Below are positions 9,929 through 19,792 of a stretch of 43,963 nt of DNA, piece after piece. The DNA is taken from contig ATTF01000008.1 of NCBI GenBank assembly GCA_000419545.1, positions 1 to 43,963 of the forward strand. Direction: 5' to 3'. Positions within the stretch are counted from its first letter, which is position 1. Each line of letters begins with the position of its first letter. The translations under genes were made by a program, and so were the position numbers. The DNA is from Candidatus Pelagibacter ubique HIMB058 (GTDB lineage Bacteria; Pseudomonadota; Alphaproteobacteria; Pelagibacterales; Pelagibacteraceae). Below the pieces are notes generated by a model. The model was not told the origin of the DNA, ran no database searches, and saw only the letters and a list, made by a program, of their open reading frames with translations.

Positions 9929-10180
9929 TTAGATCTTTTTTGATATTCTAGAAATTTTTCTAGAAGCTGTATTTTTATTAACTACGCCTGACTTAGCAAC
10001 CTGCATTAGAATTGACTGGAACTTAGAAAAGTATTTTTTAGCTTTATCTTTTTCTTTGTTTTTAATTAAAAGTTCCATTTGTTTTACAGCATTTTTATAC
10101 TTACTTTTTCTAATTCTATTGACCTGAGTTTGTTTTTTAACTCTTCTTACTCTTCTAATTGCTGATTTAGTGTTAGGCAT
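9929..10180 (-). CDS. rpsT: 30S ribosomal protein S20
   Basis: Small basic protein of 83 residues that binds 16S rRNA in the 30S subunit. MPNTKSAIRRVRRVKKQTQVNR is the typical S20 start, and the helical Lys/Arg-rich body ends with KNTASRKISRISKKI. Placement beside dnaA is common in Alphaproteobacteria. It has its own strong promoter only 10 bases upstream and no Shine-Dalgarno sequence (the ATG is preceded by CGTAAAAA), so translation from a leaderless or nearly leaderless mRNA is likely. Confidence 0.95.
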   Translation of the reverse strand: MPNTKSAIRRVRRVKKQTQVNRIRKSKYKNAVKQMELLIKNKEKDKAKKYFSKFQSILMQVAKSGVVNKNTASRKISRISKKI

Positions 10181-10190
10181 TTTTTACGAT

Positions 10191-10219
10191 TGTATATAGA
10201 AATGGATTTATACGGTCAA
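10191..10219 (-). promoter_or_regulatory. predicted rpsT promoter
   Basis: On the minus strand TTGACC (10214-10219), exactly 17 bases and TATACA (10191-10196) make a near-consensus sigma70 promoter wholly within the 44-base gap after mutM. The expected start site is near 10184, only about four bases before the rpsT ATG. Confidence 0.65.
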
Positions 10220-10224
10220 CTTTA

Positions 10225-11094
10225 TTATTTTTGGCACTTAGGGCAGTAAAAGGTAGCTCTATTTCCTATAATTGTTTTTATGATCTTTTTATTGCAATTT
10301 CTATTTAAGCAATTTTCTCCTTTTCTTCCGTAAACATAAAAATATTGTTGAAACTCACCTTTTTTTCCATCGCTGCTAGAAAAATCCTTTAAGGACGAAC
10401 CGCCCAAAGATATTGCTTTTTTTAACGTTTTTTTTGTATTCTTAATTATCTTATAAATTTCACTATTTTTAATTAAATAAGTTTTTTTTGTTGGTTTAAC
10501 CTTACTTAAAAAAAGTACCTCATTCACATAAATATTACCCAAACCTGATACAAATTTTTGATCCATTAAAATATCCTTAATTATTCTGTTTCTATTAATT
10601 AAGTATTTTTTAAAATATTTAAAATCAAAACTATTACCTAATGGTTCAGGACCTAAATTTTTAAGGTGGAGATTGTTTTGTAACTGTCTTTTATCTAAGA
10701 TTTTAATAAAACCGAATTTTCTAACATCGTTATAAATTAATTTTTGCTTCTTAGATAATGAGAATATCAATCTATTATGTTTATTATTTTTAGACTCATC
10801 TATATTGTAGTAAAAACTTGTTTTAAATTTTTTGGCATTCTTATTAAGAAAAAAAAATTTACCTGTCATACCAAGGTGCACAAGCATCACAGTATTTTTT
10901 TCAAATATAAATAATAAGAATTTTGACCTTCTTAAAATTTTGATAATCTTAAGACCTAAAAGAGTTTTTAATTTCTTTTTATTTATTTTATATCTTAATT
11001 TTTCATCCTTAACTGTTATTTTCTCGACAACTAATTTTTGGATTTTGCTAGTCAGAGACCTTTTAACAACTTCAACTTCTGGTAATTCTGGCAT
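10225..11094 (-). CDS. mutM: formamidopyrimidine-DNA glycosylase
   Basis: Bifunctional base-excision repair enzyme that removes 8-oxoguanine and formamidopyrimidines and nicks the abasic site. The start MPELPEVEVV gives the catalytic Pro2 and Glu3, and Lys58 in RRSKFLLF is the beta-elimination lysine. LVHLGMTGKF is the conserved middle motif. The C-terminal zinc finger has Cys262, Cys267, Cys284 and Cys287 with GNRATFYC between them. The first pair is spaced CX4C rather than the usual CX2C, a small insertion. It is divergent from ubiE with only 11 bases between the two start codons, and rpsT follows on the same strand. Confidence 0.94.
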   Translation of the reverse strand: MPELPEVEVVKRSLTSKIQKLVVEKITVKDEKLRYKINKKKLKTLLGLKIIKILRRSKFLLFIFEKNTVMLVHLGMTGKFFFLNKNAKKFKTSFYYNIDESKNNKHNRLIFSLSKKQKLIYNDVRKFGFIKILDKRQLQNNLHLKNLGPEPLGNSFDFKYFKKYLINRNRIIKDILMDQKFVSGLGNIYVNEVLFLSKVKPTKKTYLIKNSEIYKIIKNTKKTLKKAISLGGSSLKDFSSSDGKKGEFQQYFYVYGRKGENCLNRNCNKKIIKTIIGNRATFYCPKCQK

Positions 11095-11099
11095 ATAAT
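11071..11099 (+). promoter_or_regulatory. predicted ubiE promoter inside mutM start (leaderless)
   Basis: A perfect -10 hexamer TATAAT lies at 11094-11099, with a weak TTCAAC -35 element (11071-11076) at 17-base spacing inside the first codons of mutM. The ubiE ATG is six bases after the -10, so the transcript should start at or beside the ATG. There is no room for a Shine-Dalgarno sequence. Confidence 0.55.
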
Positions 11100-11105
11100 T
11101 ATTTT

Positions 11106-11810
11106 ATGAAAAACAATATTCAAGATAAAACAAAATTAGTCAATTCAGTATTTTCAAAAGTTTATAAGAAATATGATTTGATGAATGATGTTATGTCTTT
11201 AGGTATTCACCGTATTTGGAAAGATAAATACATTAGCTGGCTTAACCCATCTCCTAATTCAAATCTTATTGATGTTGCATCTGGTACAGGTGACATAGCA
11301 AAATTATTTTCAAATTATATTAATCATTCTGCAAAAATTACTTGTGTAGAACCAAATAATGAAATGTTCGAGGAAGGAAAAAAAAATTTAAAAAAATATA
11401 AAAATATTGAGTGGATAAAAGCTGCAGCTGAAGTTCTGCCTATTAAAGATAATTCTTTTGATTATTACACTATAAGTTACGGGATAAGAAATGTTAGTGA
11501 TATTAATAAAGCTTTAAAAGAAGCTTACAGGGTTTTAAAAACGGGTGGACGATTCATGTGCTTAGAATTTTCAAAAATAGATAATGAGGCATTAAATTTT
11601 TTATATAAACAGTATTCTAAAATTATCCCGTTAGCAGGTAAGTATATTGTGGGTTCATCTAAGCCATATGATTATCTAGTTGAAAGTATAGATTCATTTT
11701 ATAATCAAAAACAACTATGTGATTTGATGATTAAAAATGGTTTTTCTAATGTTGAATATAGAAATTTATCAAATGGAATTTCAGCAATCCATTCTGGTTG
11801 GAAAATATAA
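11106..11810 (+). CDS. ubiE: ubiquinone/menaquinone C-methyltransferase
   Basis: SAM-dependent C-methyltransferase of the ubiquinone pathway. The N-terminal VFSKVYKKYDLMNDVMSLGIHRIWK is a family signature and contains the expected YDxMND. The SAM-binding motif I is DVASGTGDIA (56-65), and ISYGIRNV plus GGRFMCLEFS follow as in UbiE. The C-terminus reads SNGISAIHSGWKI. At 234 residues it is slightly short but complete. It heads a plus-strand operon with ubiB, coaBC and dut, the usual alphaproteobacterial order. Its TAA overlaps the ubiB ATG by one base. Confidence 0.94.
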   Translation: MKNNIQDKTKLVNSVFSKVYKKYDLMNDVMSLGIHRIWKDKYISWLNPSPNSNLIDVASGTGDIAKLFSNYINHSAKITCVEPNNEMFEEGKKNLKKYKNIEWIKAAAEVLPIKDNSFDYYTISYGIRNVSDINKALKEAYRVLKTGGRFMCLEFSKIDNEALNFLYKQYSKIIPLAGKYIVGSSKPYDYLVESIDSFYNQKQLCDLMIKNGFSNVEYRNLSNGISAIHSGWKI

Positions 11811-13372
11811 TGTTCAAAAGAGTTTTTAAATTATTTCAAATTGCTAGAAGATTATCTACTTCAGGAGCAGTTGATATTATAAATCAAGTCCATCAAATTC
11901 CTGTACCAATAAACTTATTTTTTAGTTTTATCTCAATTGGAACAGAAAATAATCGGTTTGAGAACAATCAAAAACCAGGTGAAAAACTTTGTTTAGCTTT
12001 ACAAGGTATGGGGACTACTTTTATCAAACTAGGTCAATTCCTTGCTACAAGGCCAGATATTATTGGAGATCAAATGGCTAAGGACTTAGAGAAGCTTCAA
12101 GATAAAGTGCCGGCCTTTGATCTTTATGAGGCAAAAAAAGTAATAAAAAAAGAGATTGGAGAAAAGCAATTTAATAATATTATTGAAATAAGTGAACCAA
12201 TCGCAGCTGCATCTATTGCGCAAGTTCATCTTGCAAAAATAAAAAATGAGAACCAAGAAAAACAAGTTGCAATAAAAATATTAAGACCTGAAATAGAGAA
12301 ACTGTTTAACGAAGAATTAGATGCACTCATGTTATTTGCATACATAGTTGAGAATGCAATTCCAAAAGCAAAAAGACTTAAATTAATTGAGGTTGTTCAC
12401 TTATTAAGAGAGATAACTAATATCGAAATGGATTTAAGATTTGAGGCTGCAGCTGCTAATGAACTATATGAAAATACAAAATCTGATATTGGCTTTAATG
12501 TTCCTAAAATTTACTGGAACTACACAACAAAAAAAATACTTACTTTAGATAAAGTTGAAGGTATTTCTATTAGGGAACATTCAAAATTAGAAGAGCAAGG
12601 TGTTAACTTAAAAAAACTAGCAGAAAATTTAATACAACATTTTCTCAAACAAGCTGTAAGGGATGGTTTCTTCCATGGAGATATGCATCAAGGTAATTTG
12701 TTTGTAGACTCTAAAGGAAATATTGTACCCGTAGATTTTGGAATTATGGGTAGGCTAGATAAAAATAACAGAAAATATTTAGCAGAAATTTTATACGGAT
12801 TTATTCAAAGAGACTACGTTAAAGTCGCAGACGTTCATTTTCAGGCAGGGCTTGTTCCTAAAGAGGCTTCGAGAGATGAATTTGCTCAAGCTCTAAGGTC
12901 TGTTGGTGAGCCTATATTTGGTCAGTCTATTAAGGACATTTCAGGTGGAAATTTATTAGCTCAATTATTTGAAATAACAGAAAAGTTTAATATGGCAACT
13001 CAACCGTCTTTGTTGTTGCTTCAAAAAAATATGGTAGTGGTCGAAGGTGTTGCGAGAAAACTATATCCTGAAACAAATATTTGGGAAGTGTCAAAACCAG
13101 TTTTAGAAGACTGGTTAAAGAGTTTGAAAGGACCAAAAAAGACTATTGATACCGCAATAAATACTTCTGCAGAAATAATTAAAAGAATTCCTGATTTCCC
13201 TGAGTTAATGGATAAAGCTAATTACGCTTTAAAACTTATGGCAGAAGGAAAAATAAGTATTGGTCCTAGCAATAAAAATCTAGAATTAGAACAGATGAAA
13301 ATTAAAAACTTTAGAAATAACATTATTATGAGTTTTTTTGGTGTTGTAATTGTTATGCTATTGGTATTTTAA
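11810..13372 (+). CDS. ubiB: UbiB atypical kinase/ATPase of ubiquinone biosynthesis
   Basis: ABC1/ADCK-family protein needed for ubiquinone synthesis at the inner membrane. I start it at the ATG at 11810 (MFKRVFKLFQIARRL, 520 aa), which forms a TAATG overlap with ubiE; a TTG four codons upstream is less likely. The family KxGQ motif is Lys73-Leu-Gly-Gln76 in TTFIKLGQFLATRPD. The alanine-rich loop AAASIAQV (132-139) replaces the kinase P-loop, and the catalytic HGDMHQGNLF and DFGIMGRLD are present. The C-terminus is a hydrophobic anchor (NIIMSFFGVVIVMLLVF). The role as a lipid-stimulated ATPase comes from family knowledge. Confidence 0.93.
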   Translation: MFKRVFKLFQIARRLSTSGAVDIINQVHQIPVPINLFFSFISIGTENNRFENNQKPGEKLCLALQGMGTTFIKLGQFLATRPDIIGDQMAKDLEKLQDKVPAFDLYEAKKVIKKEIGEKQFNNIIEISEPIAAASIAQVHLAKIKNENQEKQVAIKILRPEIEKLFNEELDALMLFAYIVENAIPKAKRLKLIEVVHLLREITNIEMDLRFEAAAANELYENTKSDIGFNVPKIYWNYTTKKILTLDKVEGISIREHSKLEEQGVNLKKLAENLIQHFLKQAVRDGFFHGDMHQGNLFVDSKGNIVPVDFGIMGRLDKNNRKYLAEILYGFIQRDYVKVADVHFQAGLVPKEASRDEFAQALRSVGEPIFGQSIKDISGGNLLAQLFEITEKFNMATQPSLLLLQKNMVVVEGVARKLYPETNIWEVSKPVLEDWLKSLKGPKKTIDTAINTSAEIIKRIPDFPELMDKANYALKLMAEGKISIGPSNKNLELEQMKIKNFRNNIIMSFFGVVIVMLLVF

Positions 13373-13379
13373 TCTCAGA

Positions 13380-14606
13380 ATGGAACTAAAAAATAAGAAA
13401 ATTTTAATAATCATCGGCGGAGGAATAGCGGCCTATAAATCTTTGGACCTCATTAGATTGTTAAGAAAGAATGGCTCAGAAATAAAAACAATTTTGACTA
13501 AAAGTGGAAAAGAGTTTGTAACACCTTTGTCACTTACTACCCTTACTCAATCTAAAACATATGAAAATATATTTGATCAGGACTCTGAGGCTGAAATTGA
13601 TCACATAGCTTTATCTAGGTGGGCCGACATAATAATTGTAATGCCAACAACTGCTAATTTTATGAGTAAACTAACGATTGGAAAAGCTGAAGATTTAGCA
13701 ACAACTGTTTTACTAGCCTCTAATAAGGATGTGTTATTGGTCCCTGCGATGAATGTAAGGATGTGGTTACATAAAGCTACTCAAACTAATTTAAAAGTTT
13801 TGCAAGATTTTGGATATTTATTCATAGGTCCTGAAAAAGGTGAAATGGCATGCGGTGAATTTGGTGAAGGAAAAATGTCTAGTCCAAGACAGATATTTTC
13901 CTATCTTAAGAATTATTTCGATAAAAAGGACATTGTTAAAAAAAAGAATTTAAAAGCATTAGTAACAACAGGTCCAACGCGTGAATATCTTGATCCAGTA
14001 AGATATATTTCTAACGAGTCTAGTGGAAAGCAAGGTTATGAAATAGCAATGGCGTTAAATAAACTTGGCATTAAAACAACGGTTATTGCTGGTCCGTCAA
14101 CTTACAAAGTTCCTAAGGATATTAAGGTTAAAAAAGTAACTTCCGCGGATGAAATGATGCTTAAGGTCAAAGACTCTTTGCCAGTAGATTTAGCAGTTTG
14201 TGCAGCTGCTGTAGCAGATTTTAAACCAATTCTTAAAAAAAATAAAAAAATTAAAAAAGATGAAATCAAATCCAATTCTATAATTTTAAAAAAAAATAAT
14301 GATATCTTGGAATATTTATCAAAAAATAATAAAAGCAGGCCTCGAATAGTAGCTGGGTTCGCAGCTGAAACAGATAATTTAACTAAAAACTCTTTGAGTA
14401 AAATTAAAAACAAACATTGTGATTTTATTTTTGCAAATGATGTTTCTAAAAAGAATATTGGATTTAACTCTGATTACAATAAAGTTACAATGATTGATAA
14501 AAAAGGAAATATAAAACACTTTCCCAAAAATAAAAAAAGTTTTATAGCTAATAAAATTGCACAAATTTTGTTAGATAAATTACTTGATGACAGAAATTTT
14601 AATTAA
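13380..14606 (+). CDS. coaBC: bifunctional phosphopantothenoylcysteine decarboxylase/synthetase
   Basis: Two consecutive steps of coenzyme A synthesis in one polypeptide. Starting at the ATG at 13380, the N-terminal CoaC flavoprotein has GGGIAAYKS, His75 (IDHIALSRWAD), Asn125 in PAMNVRMW and Cys158 in MACGEFGEGKM; these positions equal the E. coli catalytic His75, Asn125 and Cys158. The C-terminal CoaB half begins near residue 191 with ALVTTGPTREYLDPVRYISN and includes AAVADFKP and AGFAAETDN. The start lies eight bases after the ubiB stop codon, and the 3' end overlaps dut by 20 bases. Confidence 0.94.
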   Translation: MELKNKKILIIIGGGIAAYKSLDLIRLLRKNGSEIKTILTKSGKEFVTPLSLTTLTQSKTYENIFDQDSEAEIDHIALSRWADIIIVMPTTANFMSKLTIGKAEDLATTVLLASNKDVLLVPAMNVRMWLHKATQTNLKVLQDFGYLFIGPEKGEMACGEFGEGKMSSPRQIFSYLKNYFDKKDIVKKKNLKALVTTGPTREYLDPVRYISNESSGKQGYEIAMALNKLGIKTTVIAGPSTYKVPKDIKVKKVTSADEMMLKVKDSLPVDLAVCAAAVADFKPILKKNKKIKKDEIKSNSIILKKNNDILEYLSKNNKSRPRIVAGFAAETDNLTKNSLSKIKNKHCDFIFANDVSKKNIGFNSDYNKVTMIDKKGNIKHFPKNKKSFIANKIAQILLDKLLDDRNFN

Positions 14607-15027
14607 ACGACTTTCTGATAAAGTTGTATTACCCAAATACGAAACAGAAGGATCTTCTGGTTTGGATCTTGCGGCACATATTAATGAAAATGTTGAGATT
14701 AAACCTGGATCTACAGCTATTATTCCAACGGGAATAGCTGTCTCGATCCCTAAAAACTTTGAAATTCAGATAAGGCCACGATCTGGTTTAGCAGCAAAAA
14801 GTCAAATAAGTGTCTTGAATACCCCAGGAACAATTGATGCTGATTATAGGGGAGAATTAAAAGTAATCTTAATTAATTTAGGTGCTAAAAGTTTTTTGGT
14901 AGAAAATGGCGCGCGAATAGCCCAAATGGTCTTATGCCCTATAATTAAAGCTAATTTAAAAGAAGTAAAAACACTAGAAGATACAAAACGTGGTTCCGGT
15001 GGCTTTGGTTCAACTGGAACCAAATAA
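14587..15027 (+). CDS. dut: deoxyuridine 5'-triphosphate nucleotidohydrolase
   Basis: Trimeric dUTPase that hydrolyses dUTP to dUMP, keeping uracil out of DNA and supplying dTMP synthesis. All five motifs are visible: SSGLDLAA, RPRSGLAAK, the uracil-binding GTIDADYRGELKV with its catalytic Asp, RIAQMVL, and the C-terminal RGSGGFGSTG that closes over the active site. I use the ATG at 14587 (146 aa); a TTG codon directly before it is an alternative. It overlaps the end of coaBC by 20 bases, and the next gene starts three bases after its stop codon. Confidence 0.95.
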   Translation: MTEILIKRLSDKVVLPKYETEGSSGLDLAAHINENVEIKPGSTAIIPTGIAVSIPKNFEIQIRPRSGLAAKSQISVLNTPGTIDADYRGELKVILINLGAKSFLVENGARIAQMVLCPIIKANLKEVKTLEDTKRGSGGFGSTGTK

Positions 15028-15030
15028 ATA

Positions 15031-15780
15031 ATGAGTTTTAATTTTAAAGAATTCAAAAGATTCGAAAAACAAATAATTCTTAAAAAAATTGGTATACAAG
15101 GTCAAAAAAAAATCAAAAAAGCAAAAATTTTAATTATCGGGATGGGCGGTTTAGGATGTCCGCTAATTACTTACTTAGCGGCCTCAGGTATTGGTCATGT
15201 AAGTATAGTAGATTCTGACAAAGTAGAAATAAGCAATTTAAATAGACAAATATTGTTTAATAGTAATGATTTAAATAAATATAAAGTTATACAAGCTAAA
15301 ACCCAAGTTAAAAAGATTTATAAAAATATTAAAATTAAAACATTTAAATCTAGATTAACTTTTAAAAATATAAAATCTATTCTGAAGAATTATGAAATAA
15401 TTTGCGATGGTACTGACAACTATGAAACTAGATATTTAATAAACGATTTTTGTAAAAAAAATAAAAAGATTCTTATCTCTGCTGCTATAAGTCGTTTTGA
15501 TGGACATCTTTTTAAATTCAATTTCAAAAAAAAAGGGCCGTGTTATAGATGTTTTATGCCAGAACAACCAACTTTAGAAAACAATTGTGAAACCGAAGGA
15601 ATTTTTTCTCCAGTAGCTGGTGTAATGGGCTCTCTACAAGCTAATGAAGTTTTAAAAACGGTTTTAAATTTAAAAAGTGATTTAAATACAAATATGTTAA
15701 TATTTAATTCCCTTAAAATGAACTTGAGAACAGCAAAAATAAGTGTCAATAAAAACTGTATAAATAAATGCAAAAATTAA
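15031..15780 (+). CDS. ThiF/MoeB/HesA-family E1-like adenylyltransferase
   Basis: A 249-residue ATP-dependent enzyme expected to adenylate the C-terminus of a ubiquitin-like sulfur carrier (ThiS or MoaD). The nucleotide-binding segment is IGMGGLGCPLITYLAASG, followed by VDSDKVEISNLNRQILF and CDGTDNYETRYL. Zinc ligands are probably Cys171 and Cys174 (CYRC) with Cys243 and Cys247 near the end; the last pair is CX3C rather than the usual CX2C. Cys186 in NNCETEG aligns with the catalytic cysteine region. No thiS or moaD is nearby, so ThiF and MoeB cannot be separated. Its end overlaps the next gene by 13 bases. Confidence 0.85.
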   Translation: MSFNFKEFKRFEKQIILKKIGIQGQKKIKKAKILIIGMGGLGCPLITYLAASGIGHVSIVDSDKVEISNLNRQILFNSNDLNKYKVIQAKTQVKKIYKNIKIKTFKSRLTFKNIKSILKNYEIICDGTDNYETRYLINDFCKKNKKILISAAISRFDGHLFKFNFKKKGPCYRCFMPEQPTLENNCETEGIFSPVAGVMGSLQANEVLKTVLNLKSDLNTNMLIFNSLKMNLRTAKISVNKNCINKCKN

Positions 15781-16211
15781 TTTTTTTATTAGTTTTATTT
15801 TTTTTTACACATAATTTGTTTGCAAAAGAGGAGTATTTTCTAACATTAAGAAACGAAACAGTAAATTTACGCCAAGGTCCTTCTTTTGATTATCCAGTGA
15901 AAATTTTTTACAAAAAAAAATTTTTACCCGTTCTAGTACAAGATAAATCAGATACTTTTAGAAAAATAAGAGATCATGAAAATAATTCCGGCTGGATCCA
16001 TATTTCTCAACTTTCAAAAAAAAAAGCCGCGTTAACAATATATGACGACGTCCTGGTTTTTAATAAACCAACTATTTATTCAACTCCTAAAGTAATTCTT
16101 AAGAAAGGTCGTCTTTGTAAAATTAAAAAGTGCAAAGACGAATGGTGTAATATAACGGTAGATAAATTTAAAGGTTGGGTCAAAAAAGATAGCTTATGGG
16201 GATTGTTATAA
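15768..16211 (+). CDS. exported SH3-like domain protein
   Basis: A 147-residue protein with a clear Sec signal peptide: basic MQK, a strongly hydrophobic stretch, and a likely cleavage after Ala19 (LFA-KE). The mature part has bacterial SH3-like features: VNLRQGPSFDYPVKIFY, then GWIHISQL, and a second unit with STPKVILKKGRL and GWVKKDSLWGLL. Such domains occur in periplasmic, often peptidoglycan-associated proteins, and secreted SH3 proteins of this type are widespread in Alphaproteobacteria; the specific ligand is unknown. It begins inside the end of the upstream thiF-like gene. The convergent small membrane gene starts its stop codon two bases after this one ends. Confidence 0.75.
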   Translation: MQKLIFLLVLFFFTHNLFAKEEYFLTLRNETVNLRQGPSFDYPVKIFYKKKFLPVLVQDKSDTFRKIRDHENNSGWIHISQLSKKKAALTIYDDVLVFNKPTIYSTPKVILKKGRLCKIKKCKDEWCNITVDKFKGWVKKDSLWGLL

Positions 16212-16213
16212 TA

Positions 16214-16438
16214 TTACTTTTTAAATTTCGCGGACCATATTTTATCTAAGATATAATACCAAAATCCATTAATAGTAGGTTCTACCAAAGCTACTAATCC
16301 TGCTTCCCATAGGCTTGCGCCAGTAAGCACAGAAACAACTGTCATAGCTATTATGATGTGTCCAATCGTATAAACAAGTGCCCTTCCGGCGCTCGTACTC
16401 GCTATAACTTTGAATATACCACTGCTAAACTCTGTCAT
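16214..16438 (-). CDS. small DUF2061-like membrane protein
   Basis: A 74-residue protein with two hydrophobic segments (about 18-40 and 44-62) and a basic C-terminus, AKFKK. The arrangement TG-x6-AG-x4-VEPTINGFWYYILDKIW resembles DUF2061 proteins, which end in a YYLHERxW-type motif. Function is unknown. It follows the oxygenase gene by 13 bases on the same strand and so probably belongs to the katG transcription unit. The ATG gives a compact start with no earlier plausible codon. Confidence 0.6.
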   Translation of the reverse strand: MTEFSSGIFKVIASTSAGRALVYTIGHIIIAMTVVSVLTGASLWEAGLVALVEPTINGFWYYILDKIWSAKFKK

Positions 16439-16451
16439 GAAATTATTTTAA

Positions 16452-17056
16452 TTAATTAATCGCTTTTTTAAAAGGATTTTCTAAAACACAAGCAACTAAA
16501 TGGATTCTATCTTGCTCTCCTCCATTAAAAAAATTGTGATATTTTGTATTATTAGTAATAGTTACAGAGCCATCTGCTGGCATATGTTTTGCAACATCTT
16601 CTATAACCATTTTACATCCAGGATTTGTAATTATTGGGATATGTAATCTAGGTTCTGGGTCTCTATGCCAACTTAATGTTGATCTTGGTTCTTTTAATAA
16701 AATTCTTACTCTACCTAATTTAAACTTACTTTTCAGTAAATTGTATATTTCTTCAAAGTACGTGTTTTTAAATTCTGGAACTATCTCTGTATATTTAGAC
16801 TCATCAATCGTTTGATCTCTTTTTACTTCTTTTCCTTTTTCATCTGGGTAAGTCCAATAAGCACCTCTTGTATTGTGGCCTTTAATAGATTCTTCATCAC
16901 CAGGAATTCTATTAATAGAAATTGCTCCAAAGTGCGAGATACCTAATGTGTTGAATTTTTTTTTCTTAAGAACATCTTCTAATTCAGTTCTTAATCTTAA
17001 AATATCAATTTTAACATTAGGTACTTTATAAAAATCTGAATAAATCTGCTCGCTCA

Positions 17057-17057
<1 letters not shown>
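16452..17057 (-). CDS. aspartyl/asparaginyl beta-hydroxylase-like 2-oxoglutarate Fe(II) oxygenase
   Basis: A 201-residue protein with a double-stranded beta-helix iron site. His131-x-Asp133 lies in SWHRDPEPRLHIPI, the distal histidine is probably His174 in NNTKYHNFFNGG, and Arg184 in EQDRIHLVAC is the likely 2-oxoglutarate carboxylate ligand. This is the Asp/Asn hydroxylase-like pattern. The substrate (protein side chain or small molecule) is unknown. Its ATG overlaps the katG TAA by one base, so its translation should be coupled to the catalase-peroxidase. That suggests a role under the same iron or peroxide conditions, but no direct link is visible. Confidence 0.75.
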
Positions 17058-19246
<2,189 letters not shown>

Positions 19247-19257
19247 TTAGTTTATAG

Positions 19258-19274
19258 TTTATAATAATTCTAAA
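19258..19274. promoter_or_regulatory. Irr box (ICE-like operator) upstream of katG
   Basis: TTTATAATAATTCTAAA matches the inverted repeat TTTAGAA-N3-TTCTAAA, which I recall as the Irr box / iron control element, at 13 of 14 defined positions. It overlaps the likely katG promoter region. The same 17 bases occur in front of irr, and the surrounding 24 bases match at 23 positions. The assignment relies on my recollection of the consensus and on the neighbouring irr gene. Confidence 0.7.
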
Positions 19275-19295
19275 GTATGTCTAAGCGACAAACTG

Positions 19296-19709
19296 TCAGT
19301 TTTTCAGATTTATGATTACCTCTAAGTTTTTAATAGTTTTGCCGTTAGGTGCTTTAGGAATTTTATTAAATTTTATCTCGTTTTCATTAATGTCAATTAA
19401 TTCTGATGTTTCACTGTCATAAAAGTGGTGATGATTTGAAATATTTGTATCAAAGTAAGTAGTGTTGTTTTTACCTCTTAAGTACACCTCACTTAAATGA
19501 CCTGCTTTTTTAAAAGCGTGTACAGTATTATATATTGTTGCTAGTGCAAATTTTGTTGTAGTTTTTTTTGCTAAATGTTTGCCTAAACTTTCGACTGTAA
19601 AATGAAATGTCTTGTCTCTATTAAATAAAAACTTAGCTATTTCTAATCTTTGTTTTGTGGGTCTTAAACCAGAAGATCTTAATTTGTTTAAAATACTTGT
19701 TTTTTTCAC
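19296..19709 (-). CDS. irr: Irr-type iron/heme-responsive regulator (Fur superfamily)
   Basis: A 137-residue Fur-superfamily protein. The winged-helix region is RPTKQRLEIAKFLF and FALATIYNTVHAFKKAGHL. The combination YNTVHAFKKAG plus TYFDTNISNHHHFYD is characteristic of Irr from Alphaproteobacteria, where the HHH cluster (93-95 here) is linked to heme sensing. Regulatory Fur Cys-X2-Cys motifs are absent. It starts with GTG, directly preceded by an in-frame TAA, so no longer start is possible. Its position divergent from fabA-fabB-fabI is a known alphaproteobacterial arrangement. An Irr-box-like site 15-31 bases upstream suggests autoregulation. Confidence 0.85.
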   Translation of the reverse strand: MKKTSILNKLRSSGLRPTKQRLEIAKFLFNRDKTFHFTVESLGKHLAKKTTTKFALATIYNTVHAFKKAGHLSEVYLRGKNNTTYFDTNISNHHHFYDSETSELIDINENEIKFNKIPKAPNGKTIKNLEVIINLKN

Positions 19710-19723
19710 TTAGTAATTTGTAG

Positions 19724-19746
19724 TTTATAATAATTCTAAATTAGAA
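19724..19746. promoter_or_regulatory. Irr box upstream of irr, in irr/fabA intergenic region
   Basis: Bases 19724-19740 repeat exactly the 17-bp katG operator TTTATAATAATTCTAAA. They run into a second palindrome, TTCTAA-A-TTAGAA (19734-19746), giving overlapping sites that could hold two dimers. The site lies in the 83-base divergent region between irr and fabA, so it could affect both genes; autoregulation of irr is the more likely role. Confidence 0.68.
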
Positions 19747-19792
19747 ATATATACCATTACTTTCTTAAATCAAGTAAAACAGTTTAAAAATT

